Positions 10,606-22,108 of a DNA stretch of 64,000 nt are shown here, one piece after another. A program made the position numbers and the translations under genes. Positions within the stretch are counted from its first letter, which is position 1; every line of letters starts with the position of its first letter. Origin of the DNA: Primula veris. Lineage: Eukaryota; Streptophyta; Magnoliopsida; Ericales; Primulaceae. A model generated the notes under the pieces. That model was not told the origin of the DNA and did not search any database. It saw only the letters and a program-made list of their open reading frames with translations. Location of the stretch: contig OY821748.1 of NCBI GenBank assembly GCA_963682055.1, forward strand, positions 33,029,661 to 33,093,660. The letters are read 5' to 3'.

Positions 10606-12116
10606 ATGGTGCACACAAATGAAGAAAACCGTCCCGAGGAAGTGGGCACAACGACTAACCAGGAAGTCCCAATCCACCAAGACGAGTTAACAGAACTCCT
10701 CGCCATCCGCGACCGATACGAGGCACTCAGGGTCGGAGCCAGACCGACCATCTCCAACATCCAAATCGACGAACCATTGCAAATCAACGGACTCGTCGAC
10801 GAGAACCCTACAGACTCGGAGGAAGAACGAGCGCTGTCCGCGGCAAGGCGCGCAAGGAGATCCTTTCTAGTCAGCTGCCGCCTAAAAAACGCAGGGCCAA
10901 GCTCAAGGGCCCATCTGCCAGCAGCCTCGGTCAACTCCAGTTCCCACCAGGTTCGTTTTCAAACAAACGAAGACAACCATGTCGAGGAAACACGGAGGGC
11001 CCAACACCATACCTCCAACATATCGGCACACCGATACGGCATGCCCAAGGACCGTGCACCCGAACATACGGCCCGACCATCAATTCTCCCACCGCGGATA
11101 ACTACACCGTCCACGGTGGAACTCCAACCCATTCTTCCCCAAGAAGGGAACCCGGTCGCATTGGCCAGGACCGATGAAGGTTACAATGCCCAGCTTCAAG
11201 CTCAGCTGGCAGCATGCATGTCTGCAATGGCAGCAGCAGGCCTCACCATACCACAAACCCAAGTCGCCAATACACATCAAGACTCACGATTAGAAGTGGA
11301 AGATTCCACTTACAGAGCCGCCATGGAAGTGGCAGGCCGACAACATGGTACATGGATTCCCAAGCAAAGGGAGCATATACCGAGAACGAACCCGACAGGG
11401 TTCGACCGCCAAGGCGCTCCTCGGGGACCTGCCCTCAACAAAAGCCCCAATGACGGGAGATACACCGACAACATGGTCGGGGAAATATACTACCCACCAC
11501 CCAACTACGGGGGAGGGTACACCCCTCAATATCAAACACATGATGAAGCGTTCCAACAAGCATGGGACGTATGCCAAGAAACACCGTGTACCGAACAGAT
11601 CACACGGTATCGAAACCCAGTGAGGTTTGTCATCCCAGAGTTCAAACTCTATGATGGGAAAAGATGCCCAATAGACCATCTGAGGCACTACAAGACCAGG
11701 ATGGAGTTATGGAGCGATGACACCGCACTAATGTGCAAGTTTTTCAAGAATAGCTTGGGCCAAGAGGCATCGACGTGGTATCATAATCTACCATGGGGGT
11801 CGATCGGAAGCTGGACGGAGCTGCTCCGAGCATACTCCACCCGATATGCTGCTTATCGGAAGAAGAAAGTCACCATTGAAACCCTTCTGAAAATGGCGAT
11901 GCTGCCAAATGAAAGACTAAATGACTACTGCATACGCTTCATCGACGTAGCAAACTAGATTCCGCAGTATGCCAACAACATTGCCATCCAAAACTTTATA
12001 AATTCCATCCCCAGCAGCTATTGGGCGAGAAGGAAGTTCATCGGCAAGAGCTTCTCGACCACTGACGCTCTTCTTGCCTATTGCACCCACCTCACCGATA
12101 AAAATGAGGAGATGTG
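10606..12116 (+). pseudogene. Gypsy gag with in-frame stop
   Basis: The frame is open from ATG 10606 for 450 codons and stops at TAG 11956-11958. The same frame then continues as recognisable gag (YWARRKFIGKSF, LLAYCTHL) to TGA 12114-12116. The retrotransposon gag domain (PF03732 type) lies around residues 340-450, with FVIPEFKLYDG, DHLRHYKTRM and TWYHNLPWGSIGSWTELL. The N-terminal 200 residues are charged and Gln/Thr-rich, as is common in Tat gags. The product would assemble the particle, but the TAG would truncate it. Downstream, to about 13000, the zinc-knuckle region is scrambled by frameshifts. Confidence 0.85.
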
Positions 12117-12779
12117 ACTCCTCAACCGAGCTCTACCAAAAAGAGAGTCGGTCCGAGAAGCACAAGTGTACCGCAAGAAAGCAAAGAACAATCAGGGGGA
12201 AGCAGTCAAACTGACCAAACGGGACAAAGGTCCCGAGGTCTAGCGACGGGTAGAGCGACCCCGAGAACCCGAGCACAAACCACTCCAGCTCACTTACCCA
12301 ACGCCGACCAAGCTGCTTCATCAAGATCGTTTCCAAGAAAGGTAACGACGAAGGAACTTCGAACCGGTCGAGCTTCGATACACTTTCAACCTGTCTGCCG
12401 AAGATATCCTTAAGGATATATGCAGAGAAAGTTGATATTCCCGACCAGACCCTTTCGCTTCCCCCCCTAACCTAAGAGACTCCAAGCTCTTCTACACCTA
12501 TCAGGAGGACCACGACCACCTCAGCGAGCACTGCCGAAATCTACGGTGGAATATGAACATGTGGGGCGATGCGGGATACCTCAACAAATTCATCAAAGGT
12601 GCTGGGAACAAAGGCAAATAGCTAGCCATCGAGGGAGCCGACAACCGACAGGGCAAAATGATCAATGTCGTGCATTTGTCAAGGTCCAAGACTACTGGAG
12701 GGGATCGATCCCATCAACGACAACTGGCGCACTTTGGGAAAGTTACCAAGGCGTCACAAGCGTCTACCTCTAAGAGACA

Positions 12780-13290
12780 GTGCCTGCCGCAACGACACCC
12801 GCCAATTTCCTTCTCGGATCACGACGAGGAAGGGGTAATATACCCCCACGGGGACGCCATTAACCTCTGCATTCAAATAGGCATAGACACGGTCAACAGG
12901 GTGCTCGTCGACCAATGAGCTTCTTGCGACATCATGTACAAAGAGCTCTTCGACAAGATGGAGCTCAGGCTGCAAGATTTATAGCCCACCGATGTAACAC
13001 TGATTGGGTTCATCTCAGAGACGACCAAACCATTGGGAAAGATCGTCTTAAGTGTTACAACAGGATCCGTGTCCGTTCCCATGGAATTCTTAGTGGTCAA
13101 TGACCATTCCGGCCACAATGCGATCTTGGGCCGACCATGGCAACACACCATGCGCGCCATACCTTCGACATACCATCAGAAAGTGAAATACCCAAATGGT
13201 AGGGGGGAGATCGAGCCAGCCCGAGGATGTCAAGAAGACTCGCGACGCTGCGAAGACATAACCGCTGCTCTAAAAAGACAGCTGGTCGTC
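12780..13290 (+). pseudogene. Gypsy protease region, broken
   Basis: The frame reads DAINLCIQIGIDTVNRVLVD, then a stop at 12916-12918 (TGA), where the family normally has an Asp-Gly/Ser-Gly-type active-site segment followed by ..DILY. DIMYKELFDKM follows in the same region. From 13033 the frame is open again: PMEFLVVND and NAILGRPWQH are the C-terminal protease motifs (a retropepsin-type ILGRPW). The active-site loop is therefore destroyed. Confidence 0.75.
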
Positions 13291-14457
13291 GTGGAGCAAC
13301 CCACAAGTACAAAGAAGTTGGTGGATCAGCTTACCAACAAGGAAAGGGTGGTGGAGGAGCAGGTAGGAGAGAAGCTTAAAAAGGTACACATCCCAGGAAT
13401 GGATGAGGAACACTACTTTCTCATTGGCGAGAACCTTCCCGAGGAGGAATCCAAGGATCTGGAAACTTTCCTCTTCAATAACATCGATAAATTCGCCTGG
13501 AGCCCCAAAGACATGCCCAGCCTAGACCCGAAGACAGCATGCCACCACCTCAGTGTTAACGCCGAATATAAGCCAATCACTCAAAGGAGCAGAAAAATAT
13601 TTGTCCAACACAGAGCGGCTATAATAGCAGAAGTCCGAAAGCTGTTGGAAGCAGGAGCAATAAGGGGGGTGTTCTACCCGAAGTGGTTATCTAATCCAGT
13701 CGTCGTCCTTAAGAAGAACAGAAAGGAAAGAGTTTGTATAGACTTCACCAACCTGAACAAAGCCTGCCCGAGGGACCCATTCCCCCTTCCAAGAATTGAT
13801 CAATTGGTGGATGCCACAGCGGGAGCAGAACGGATGACCTTCCTCGACGCATACTCGGGGTATCACCAAATCCCACTCACCCACGAGGATCAAGAAAAGA
13901 CCTCGTTCATATCACCTTTGGGAAACTATTGCTATACGGTAATGCCATTCGGCCTACGCAATGCGGGAGCAACCTACCAAAGGATGATCACAAACATATG
14001 CCACAAGCATATTGGGAAGACAATGGAGGTCTACATAGACGACATGGTCGTCAAAATAAAAAGGGCCACATCCCACCTCCAAGACATCAAAGACGTCTTC
14101 CAAACATCGGGCGAGCACAAACTGAAGCTCAACGCAACCAAGTGCGCATTCGGCATCAGCAAGGGAAAATTTCAAGGACACATGGTCTCCCAGAGAGGAA
14201 TAGAGGCTAACCCCGACCAGATAACAGCTTTGCAAAACCTAGCAGCACCCAAAAACAAGAAGCAGGTGCAGGAGCTCACGGGATTTATGGCCGCAATAAG
14301 CAGGTTCATCAGTCGATCCGCCGACAAGGGACGACCATTTTTTGAATCACTTAAAAAGGATAAAAAATTCGTGTGGGACCCGGAGTGTGAAGCTTCCTTC
14401 AACAACCTAAAGGAGTATCTAAGGACGCTGCCACTGATAGTAAGGCCGAACAAATGA
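13033..14457 (+). pseudogene. Gypsy pol: protease end and reverse transcriptase
   Basis: A 474-codon open segment. After the protease end (residues 1-60) comes a linker, then the reverse transcriptase at about residues 210-400. Visible motifs include KKNRKERVCIDFTNLNKACP, the DAYSGYHQI block, MPFGLRNAGATYQRM and the catalytic YIDDMVVK. The thumb and connection segment (TGFMAAISRFIS) follows. It ends at TGA 14455-14457, where a frameshift moves the homologous reading to another frame. The enzyme would copy element RNA into cDNA in the cytoplasmic particle. The start given is only the first Met; homology extends upstream. Confidence 0.88.
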
Positions 14458-14844
14458 GATATTCTGGCATGTTACCTAGCAGTTTCCACTTAGCGGTGAG
14501 CGCAGTCATCCTAAGAGAAGAAGGTCGAGAACAATTCCCGATCTACTTCATCAGCAAAACTCTGGTTGAAGCTGAAACACGCTATTTACCGTTGGAAAAG
14601 CTATGCCTGGCATTGGTCGTTGCTACCAGAAAATTGCCACACTACTTCATAGCTCACCAGGTCCAAGTTTACACGAAGTTCCACATCAAGGAGTCCCTTC
14701 GATGGATGGACATCAGCAGTCGGGTTGCAGCATGGGGAGTTCAAGCTATCCCAATTTCATATCGAGTTCGCCACCCGACATGCCATAAAGGGACAAGTCT
14801 TGGCCAACTTCATAGCAGAATTCACCGAATGATATGACGAGCCA
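14454..14844 (+). pseudogene. Gypsy first RNase H and connection, frameshifted
   Basis: From 14454, in a shifted frame, the sequence reads HLAVSAVILREEG, FPIYFISKTL and ETRYLPLEKLCLALVVATRKL, the standard RNase H fold of gypsy pol. Near 14700-14790 the reading shifts back to the original frame (GQVLANFIAEF), then meets TGA at 14830-14832. At least two compensating indels and one stop therefore lie within this 390 bp. Confidence 0.75.
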
Positions 14845-16599
14845 ATGATCATATCACCACAATCACACTGGCAAATACATGTCGATGGATCAGCAACCAA
14901 GGACGGATCAGGAGTAGGAATCGTCCTCAAATCTAGTGAGGGAGCCATCATAGAAAAGAGCATAAAACTAGGCTTCCGAGGTACTAACAACGAGGCCGAG
15001 TACGAAGCCATGATAAATGGTATTCTCATTGCACGATCCATCGGATGCTCCCACTTAATTGCCAGCTCCGACTCCATGCTGATCGTAAATCAAGTCATCG
15101 GTGAATACCAAGCCAAGGATGACAGAATGATCCTCTACCAACAGAAAGTCCAGAGCTTAATGGCCACATTCGAGCAGTGCGAATTAATCAGAATCAATCG
15201 CACCGAAAATGCCCATGCCGACGCATTGGCAACCCTAGCCTCGACACTCACATTGGCAGACACTCGGTCAATCACAGTGGAACTTCTTGAAATACCAAGC
15301 ATCACCAGAAGGGTAGATCGAGTAACATCAATACAATACGAGCTAGGATGGATGGATGAGATGATCCATTATCTGCGAAAAGGGACGCTCCCGGCAGACA
15401 AAATAAAAGCGCTGAAGATCACAAGAAAGGCTCCGAGGTTCTGGTTATCGGAGGAGGACAAACTGTATAAGTCAAGTTACCAAGGACCACACCGGCTGTG
15501 CGTCCGCACCGAGAAGCAACAGCAGGTCTTGGAAGAGATCCACGAAGGATCATGCGGAGCACACATCAAGGGAAGGTCCCTCGCTAACAAGACAATCACT
15601 CAGGGATACCGGTGGCCTTATATCAAAAGAGATGTCGACGTTTATATCCAACGATGTGACAAATGCCAACGATTTCCCAATATACCTCGGCTCCCATCAT
15701 CTATGATGACCCCGGTATCAGCACCATGGCCATTTACACAATGGGCAATTGATTTGATCGGGAAGCTTCCCAAAGCACCCAGCAGCATTGAATATTTGAT
15801 CGTTGCGAGGGATTACTTCACCAAATGAGTCGAAGCTAAACCTCTCCGAGAAATCAAAGCCAGCAACGTTAAACAGTTCATTTGGGAGCATATCATCACT
15901 AGGTTTGGTATACCATACGCCATTGTCGCAGACAACGGCACCCAATTCAAGGACGCCAAGCTACAGCTTTGGTAGGAAGAACTCGGTATCCGAAAGTTCT
16001 ATTCGACTCCGACATACCCACAGGGTAATGGCCAAACTGAGGTATCAAACCGAACTATCCTTGATGGTATTAAGACAATCCTAGAACAAGCAAAGGGGAG
16101 ATGGCCCGAGAGGCTACTCAACATCTTATGGTCATGCCGAACTACGCCGAAGACGGGCACAAAGGAAACCCCGTTCAGCCTAGCATACGGCGTCGAGGCC
16201 GTCATACCAACGGAAATTGGTCTACCCATGCTCCGAACATCTCTAGTCGAACAAGGCAATAATGAAGAAAGAATGAGGGAAGAGCTTGACATGTTAGACA
16301 AAAAACGCGAGATAGCAGACCTTACCCTCGCCAAATACCAACAGAGCATCAAGCAAACTTATGACAAGAGGGTGAAAGGGTCCAAGAAATTAAAAAAAGG
16401 AGAACTGGTGTTACGACGAGTGACAACCTATAACAGAAACGAGATACACGACAAACTGAGTCCCAACTGGGAAGGGCCATACGAAATCGTCAAAAGAACG
16501 AGCCCGGTTTCTTACAAGATTAAAAGCATTTTGTTTGACAATAGCAGAGGAGAGAAGAATTCTTGGAACGTAGCTAATCTTAAGAAGTACTACATATAA
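14845..16599 (+). pseudogene. Gypsy second (archaeal-type) RNase H and integrase
   Basis: The first part (14845-15270) carries IHVDGSATKDGSGVGIVL and TNNEAEYEAMINGI, the extra RNase H diagnostic of Tat elements. The integrase zinc-binding segment follows (about 15500-15690; the last pair is CDKCQRF). The core has AIDLIGKLP, VADNGTQFKD and GNGQTEVSNR, the three acidic catalytic blocks. The C-terminal part ends in SWNVANLKKYYI and stop 16597-16599. All of this is one frame, interrupted by TGA at 15826-15828 and TAG at 15973-15975. The TGA sits where a Trp codon is usual, consistent with a G-to-A change. Confidence 0.87.
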
Positions 16600-16617
16600 A
16601 CTAGCTTACCATTACAG

Positions 16618-17924
16618 GTAATACCAGGCAAACAATTCTCCATTGATCCAATAGGATTAAAACTACTCACCGGGGTAATTTTCTTATCCAATAGCAGATG
16701 GGCGATTAAGAAACATGGTGAATATAAATTCACGATACTGCTTATGGAATACAATTTCTAAGCTAGTATTTTGGTGAAGGATTGCTCCAATATGTCAATT
16801 TCAGACATTTGTTCACCATAGACGGCATCATGTCTCAACTGTGGCGGCGGAATAAAATCAACGCCTTAGCATTCATCCTGAGGGTAACAACAAACTCGTG
16901 TTTTACTCATCAAAGATGGCATCCAAAAAAAATTTGGGCATCACATTTTCACACATCAGGGTGAGTAACATGTGGTGACGGATTAAAACCGACGTTTAAA
17001 CAGTCATTTCGCAAGTATGTTTTTCGATTTTTCTCATCATAGATGACATCCAACATGTGTTGGGAGTTCTGGATTATTTATCATATAAAACGACTGTTTT
17101 ATATGTTTATGGTTTGCACAAGCACAAACGTTTTTTCGAAACGACAAGTTCGAAAACATTAGTTTTGCTTCTCATGTGAATCGGTTAGCATTGATCGAAC
17201 GACGGGTCGATACTGAAACACCAATTCGGCGAAACATACATCACTATATAAACACACTCGGGAAAATTATTATTTAGTCAACCCCTTTCGGTAGCTCTAC
17301 TTGTAAAACGACCAGGAAAGAGGGTGAGGGTGGAGGGCACGAATGCCACTTAAAACCCGACCTCATTAGGATATCGACTTCTGCCTATATCTTTCCTAGA
17401 CATCGTATCCAAATAGGTGAGCCTAGTTGGGGAAGATTCATAATTTTTTCAACATAAATGTGAAAATATATGATTTCGCAAATTACCATATTTTACATAA
17501 GTGTACATGACAGTAAATAAATACATAGATCGTATCTATCCAGATTAACCACATATATATATAAACATGCAGTAAGTATATTTTTAGAATTTATCTGATC
17601 ATGCAGTAGATTTGGTGTTATAAACAATTCAATTCAAAATTATCAATCAATTCATAAAGATTCCAACATACCAAATCAAATCAATTAGATCTAACATGTT
17701 GTGTGACATATTAGCTCACATATATATGTATATAGATATAGGAAGAGAATATAGAGAGAGACAACAAGACGAAATGTTTATTCATTAATATGAGTGTACA
17801 GAGAGATATCTCAAGAGACGCCTGACCATCTTTATATAATAGAGGGTAGGGTTACATATGGTAGGAAAGTCCAAGATAGGCCCAATAGAGTAAGGCCCAA
17901 GATGGCCAATAATATCCTACAACA
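16618..17924 (-). mobile_element. Truncated Ty1/copia copy E4
   Basis: From about 16620 the sequence matches 6248 onward of E1 almost base for base (gag relic and leader). An internal deletion then joins leader sequence directly to a 5' LTR at 17697-17924. Pol and the 3' LTR are missing, replaced by the gypsy fragment. It shares the decayed gag of E1, including both copies of the N-terminal segment (16910-17060). It belongs to the same coding-dead sublineage. Confidence 0.83.
17697..17924 (-). repeat. LTR of copia E4
   Basis: This 228-bp segment begins TGTTGTGTGACATATTAG and ends CCTACAACA, like the LTRs of E1 but with many substitutions. No partner is in the window. The primer-binding string CGTTATC(G/A)GCAC is absent because of the adjacent deletion. 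Confidence 0.85.
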
Positions 17925-18480
17925 GAGTTCAAAATTTGATACAAATTTTATCTTATCACCAAATCTTATGAAATCTTTTCCTAACTAATTTGTGGATAAA
18001 AAAGATCTCAACAAATCCTATCTAAAATTTAAACCAAATCTCAAAAAAATAAATAAATAAGATTTCAGAATATTAAAAATTAAATTAATTTTTGGAATTT
18101 AAATATTTTTAATTAATATTAATAGATAATTAAAAATTAATTAATTTAAAAAAAATAAAAACTCGAAAAAAATTCTAAAAATTATTTTCTGATTTTAAGA
18201 ATCAGGTTAATTATTTAGAAAAATAATAAAAAACAAAATAAAACAAAAATTAACTATTTAAAATTTAATTTAATTTAATTATTATTTAACTAATTAATAA
18301 AATAAAAATCTTAAAAAATCCCAGATTAATTAAAAAAACTTACAAAATCCCAAAACTTAAAAAACCATGTTCTAAAAAGAAAAAAATTATTAATCATTTT
18401 TAATTAATTAATTTGAATCTATTTGAATTAATTATTAAATATTAATTATAAAAAAACACCTACACCATCCAAACACTTCT
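17925..18480. other. AT-rich stretch upstream of a gypsy gag relic
   Basis: Extremely AT-rich, dominated by ATTAATT and AAAATT strings. It may be leader or LTR of the following gypsy relic, but no terminal repeat or primer-binding site is visible. No gene seen. Confidence 0.45.
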
Positions 18481-20640
18481 ATTCGCTTGTCCTTAATGAC
18501 ACAAGGGCATGTAGCAGAAAATGAAAAAATAATCGTACAATGTTTAAATCCTATTGCACCGGCTGGGTTGTTTTGCATCGTGTTTGACACCGGTCAGGAG
18601 CAATTCGTTCTCATTGATCCTCAACTTATAGATATTCTTACAAACTTTTCTTGTCTTAATAGTAAGTACCTTTACTCACATCTCGAGGATTTTACCGATA
18701 TATGTCGCATGGCGTGTTACCGTCGAATCACACTTGATCAGATACAACTCAAATTGTTCCATTTTCCCTGAAAGAAAAGGCCTTAGAATGGTACAAAAAC
18801 TTACAACGAAATTCGATTAGAACTTGGAGTGACATGATAGATCACTTTCTAAAGCAGTATTACCCTCCTCATTTAGCTGAAGCCAGAAAGCAAATTTAAA
18901 ACTTCACTCCTTAACCATTTGAAGCCTATCATGAAGTTTGGGATCGTTTTAACATGTTACTTAGAGGATGTCCACCCCATGGATTTTCCTAAGAATGACG
19001 ATCCAAATTTTCTATACCCCATTGCGACCAGAGTGGAAGCAAATTGTGGGTACCATTACTCAATGACAGTTTCTCTCTCTCAATCCTGTTAAAGGAGTAG
19101 AGAAACTATACATGATTGTGCAAATGACCTCTGAGTGGGAAGAGCATGAACAACCAAAAGACTCAGTCAGTCAAGTCCATGAAGTCTCGAATATCGAACC
19201 TCCTCCAATCTCTTTCTCACCTTGTAACTCTGAACCAAGTAATTCAACTCATAAGGAAAATGATGATCCACAAGAAAATAATTTTAATAAAAACTTGAAA
19301 GAGAGAACTTTCCCAAACTGTGAGATAGTCTACTACTCGTTTTGCGGCACAGTAGATACCCCCAAACCTGTTAAGAAAATGAAGAAAATAGATAAGAAAA
19401 AGATGGGATAAAAATGAGAAAAAATGGATTAAACAAAAATTGAGTGAGACCTTTGTTGTTAATCTAAGAAGTGGTCGAAAAATCAATGAATCTACTCCAT
19501 CTTCCAAAAAAGATAAACCATAGCAAACTAACGAGTCAGGTATTTCTCACCCTGTTGAGAATAGTAGAGAGAAAGAGAATGCTAATGCACAAAATCCTAA
19601 AATAATATTTTCACCTCCGTACTCACATCGTTTAGGGAATCCAAAAACCAAGCTCAACAAGACTTGATTAAGGAAAGAGTAAAGGATATGACCATTTGAT
19701 TCCCATTAGAAGAAGCCATTAAGGAAATCCCTTTGGTAGCGAAACATTTCAAAGACCTTTTGTCTCAAATCAGGCAAACCAAATTCCGTAAAAATGCATT
19801 CTTCACTGAGCGTATTGGTACCTTGAATCAAAACATCGTAGAAACTAGTGAATCATCGTCAGAGCCCGATCGTGATTCAAAAGACGAAGAGGGAACCTAT
19901 AGGATAACGCCATTTAGGATTAAGCCCATATCTCAACCAAACTTTGAGCCTAAACCACGAGTAATCGCCCGTCATAAAGCAATAAACTCCTATACTCCAC
20001 CTCATAAAAGAGTTGATGAGTCAAAACTAAATGAGAGAATTGGTGGTAATACAACTGAGGTTTGTGACATTGGTAAAGAATTAAGGATGGGGTGATGGTC
20101 ACACAACCTAAAACTAAGGTGTGTGATATTGGTGAACATAAAATGGAGGAGGTGATGATCACACAACCTAAAAATGAACCTGATGAACTAGTAATAGATA
20201 CTAGGTTGAACTTAAACGAAAATGAAGGTTGTGACATTGGTAAAAATGAAATATAGGAGGTGATGGTCACAAATTCTGGAAGCAAAGCTTGCGAGCTAAT
20301 TAAATTTAAGAGACTAGTGGACCAAAGCAAGAGTGTTGAGGAGGTCTGTGACAGTGGTGAATATAAAATGGAGGAGGTGAGGGTTATGGAGCCTAAAAGA
20401 GTCAAACTTTTGGTGAGGGGAAATTAACCTTTATCAAACCTAATATATGAATTAGCCATGTACCCTTATTATCTTCTCTTGAGCGACAACCTGCTAAAAC
20501 CAACCAATCAATTCCTTGTAAGGAAAGGCGGGCTAGTGAACTTAAAGTTCAAACAATTTTTTTCAGGAAAAAAGCAAACTAAGAGGTGTTGTCGTAAAGG
20601 AAAGCGTCGAGGGAGATATAAACGTAATTAAAATATTTAC
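18480..20640 (+). pseudogene. Athila/Tat-like gypsy gag relic
   Basis: ATG 18487 opens 94 codons, then the gag continues in another frame with EKALEWYKNLQ, SIRTWSDMIDHFLKQYYPP, PFEAYHEVWDRFNMLLRGC. These are close to the Athila-type gag signature (W..SL..NSI.TW..M...FL..Y.P). Stops and frameshifts separate it from later acidic and basic segments (19112-19411, 19733-20095). The pieces keep one orientation and a plausible order, so this is one decayed element. No pol domain was recognised after it. Confidence 0.65.
20037..20400 (+). repeat. Imperfect ~60-70 bp tandem repeats in the gag relic
   Basis: The strings GAGG(T)TTGTGACA(T/G)TGGT and GGTGATGGTCACA recur at intervals of about 60-130 bp (near 20056, 20113, 20225 and 20344). 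The translations share a C-D-I-G motif (VCDIGKE-like). This is a decayed protein-coding repeat within the gypsy relic. Confidence 0.55.
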
Positions 20641-21964
20641 AACTTCGACCTCATCTGAAAAAGAATCAAAAAAAAATGTAAATATTGCATAAGTTCTGTT
20701 TGCATGGAGTCTCTGTTTGTATCCAACTCCAGTATTTTTTCTTCTACTTTCAACGGTGAGTACACTGTCTATTTTAGTTAGTGTGAGTGGATAAATCTTC
20801 TTTGGATACTTATGAAAATGGAAAGAATTTCAAAAATAAATGTTAATATTTGTGTTTTTATTTAGTTAAAACCCCTATTTATTTTTTATTTTTATTAAAA
20901 ACCCAAAAAAAAACAGAAAATGAAAAAAAAAAAAAAAAAACTTTTGAGTCTTTGTTTTTATCTCTCACTTGAGAGAGTTTTTATGGAGTTATTATAATAT
21001 TTGGAGATTTTCTTCCCCACTTACGTTTTATGCTTTTATTAAGTGCTTTATTAGACAGACACATTTACTGGAGAATCTATCGAGACCGCTTTTGAGGGAG
21101 CATTACTTGGAGTATGACATGATGGTCATTAGCCATCTTCTGATAAGTAGCTGAGATCTCTGCAGAGATAGTAGGCTATTTCTATGGTCACGTAGTTGTG
21201 CGAGCTTCTAAGAGGTCAGATGATTTTTGAAAAAATATATTTAACAAAGTTTATATTTGAAGTGTAGGTTATTGGCTTTAGTGTATGTGGAGTAACTCTC
21301 GAGGATGGCGTAAACGTGCTATAATTTCTCGCTTAATTTTTTCATATTAGGCCTTGGGTGATCTCTTATTATAGACATATCATCCATTAGATAATCTAAA
21401 CAGGGCATCTAGCAATTCAGCATCTAATTTAACGAGTTTTCCACCAATTTTTGTCGTAAAACATTCATGTCCATTCTTATTTGACCACTTCTATTTTTAT
21501 ACCATTCGACAACTGTTTTCTCAAATATGGATTATTTTAACTCTAAAAACTTAAATATTACAGGTTTATCTAGCAAGTTAAAGACCTCGGGAAATTCTTC
21601 TTCGATCATACATTTGTTCACAAGTATTGCAGGAGATAGTTTGTTGGATATTTTCTTTTTAATATAGTTTATTTTTTTGTGAATATCTGAAATACACTCA
21701 TTGAAAATATTAGTATTACGACACTTTGTTGTGTATATAAAATTCCATTTTGTTATTATCAAAAAATAATCCAATAACGTATAATTGAAAATTGGTTCAA
21801 TAGGTTGAAAATTAGGGAAAATAAGAAAACAAACCTTATTTAGTATTTTTAAAGAACTAATATTTAACTTGGTTAGTTTCTTGTGGATATGATCCGTACT
21901 TTGAAGATTTTATATTGAAACTGTTTTTTTACTCTTTTGAGTCTTCCTTACTTGAAAAAAATAG
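20641..21964. other. No gene recognised; possible element 3' region
   Basis: Plus-strand text resembles untranslated gypsy internal sequence and contains an A run near 20920-20940. On the minus strand 21340-21775 has an 80-codon open frame at 21532-21774 (PAILVNKCMIEEEFPEVFNL) flanked by further stop-interrupted sequence such as GGKLVKLDAELLDALF. That looks like a broken protein of unknown family. I cannot assign it. Confidence 0.35.
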
Positions 21965-22108
21965 TGGTGATATAAGAAGAGACTTTTTGACAGATACTCT
22001 CGCATATACTCAATGTGGATCATTGATGTAACATCATATACATGATCTAACGGTCCAAATTAAGTCTCTGTGAGAGTCTCTGTCAAAAAGTTTCTTTTTA
22101 TATCACCA
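21965..22108. mobile_element. Small hairpin MITE
   Basis: The 144-bp segment begins TGGTGATATAAGAAGAGACT and ends with its near complement ending TTTTTATATCACCA. The arms are about 40 bp with a few mismatches, and the centre is unique. No convincing target duplication was found, so the superfamily is open. Confidence 0.65.

Larger units (their letters stand above)
9975..16617 (+). mobile_element. Truncated Ty3/gypsy element, Tat-like, lacking its 3' LTR
   Basis: The order is 5' LTR (9975-10526), primer-binding site, gag, protease, reverse transcriptase, RNase H, a second archaeal-type RNase H and integrase. A second RNase H between the first and integrase is the mark of the Tat lineage. No second LTR exists in the window. 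Right after the integrase stop (16599) the sequence passes within about 20 bp into the gag relic of a minus-strand copia copy, so the 3' end was lost by deletion. In-frame stops and frameshifts mean no full polyprotein can be made. Confidence 0.88.

Noticed and set aside
10551..10934. 127-codon minus-strand frame
   Set aside because: It lies opposite the gypsy gag frame, whose domain content is clear; the minus frame is a composition shadow.
21532..21774. 80-codon minus-strand frame
   Set aside because: Neighbouring homologous-looking sequence is full of stops and I recognise no family, so it is mentioned only as a possible broken protein.
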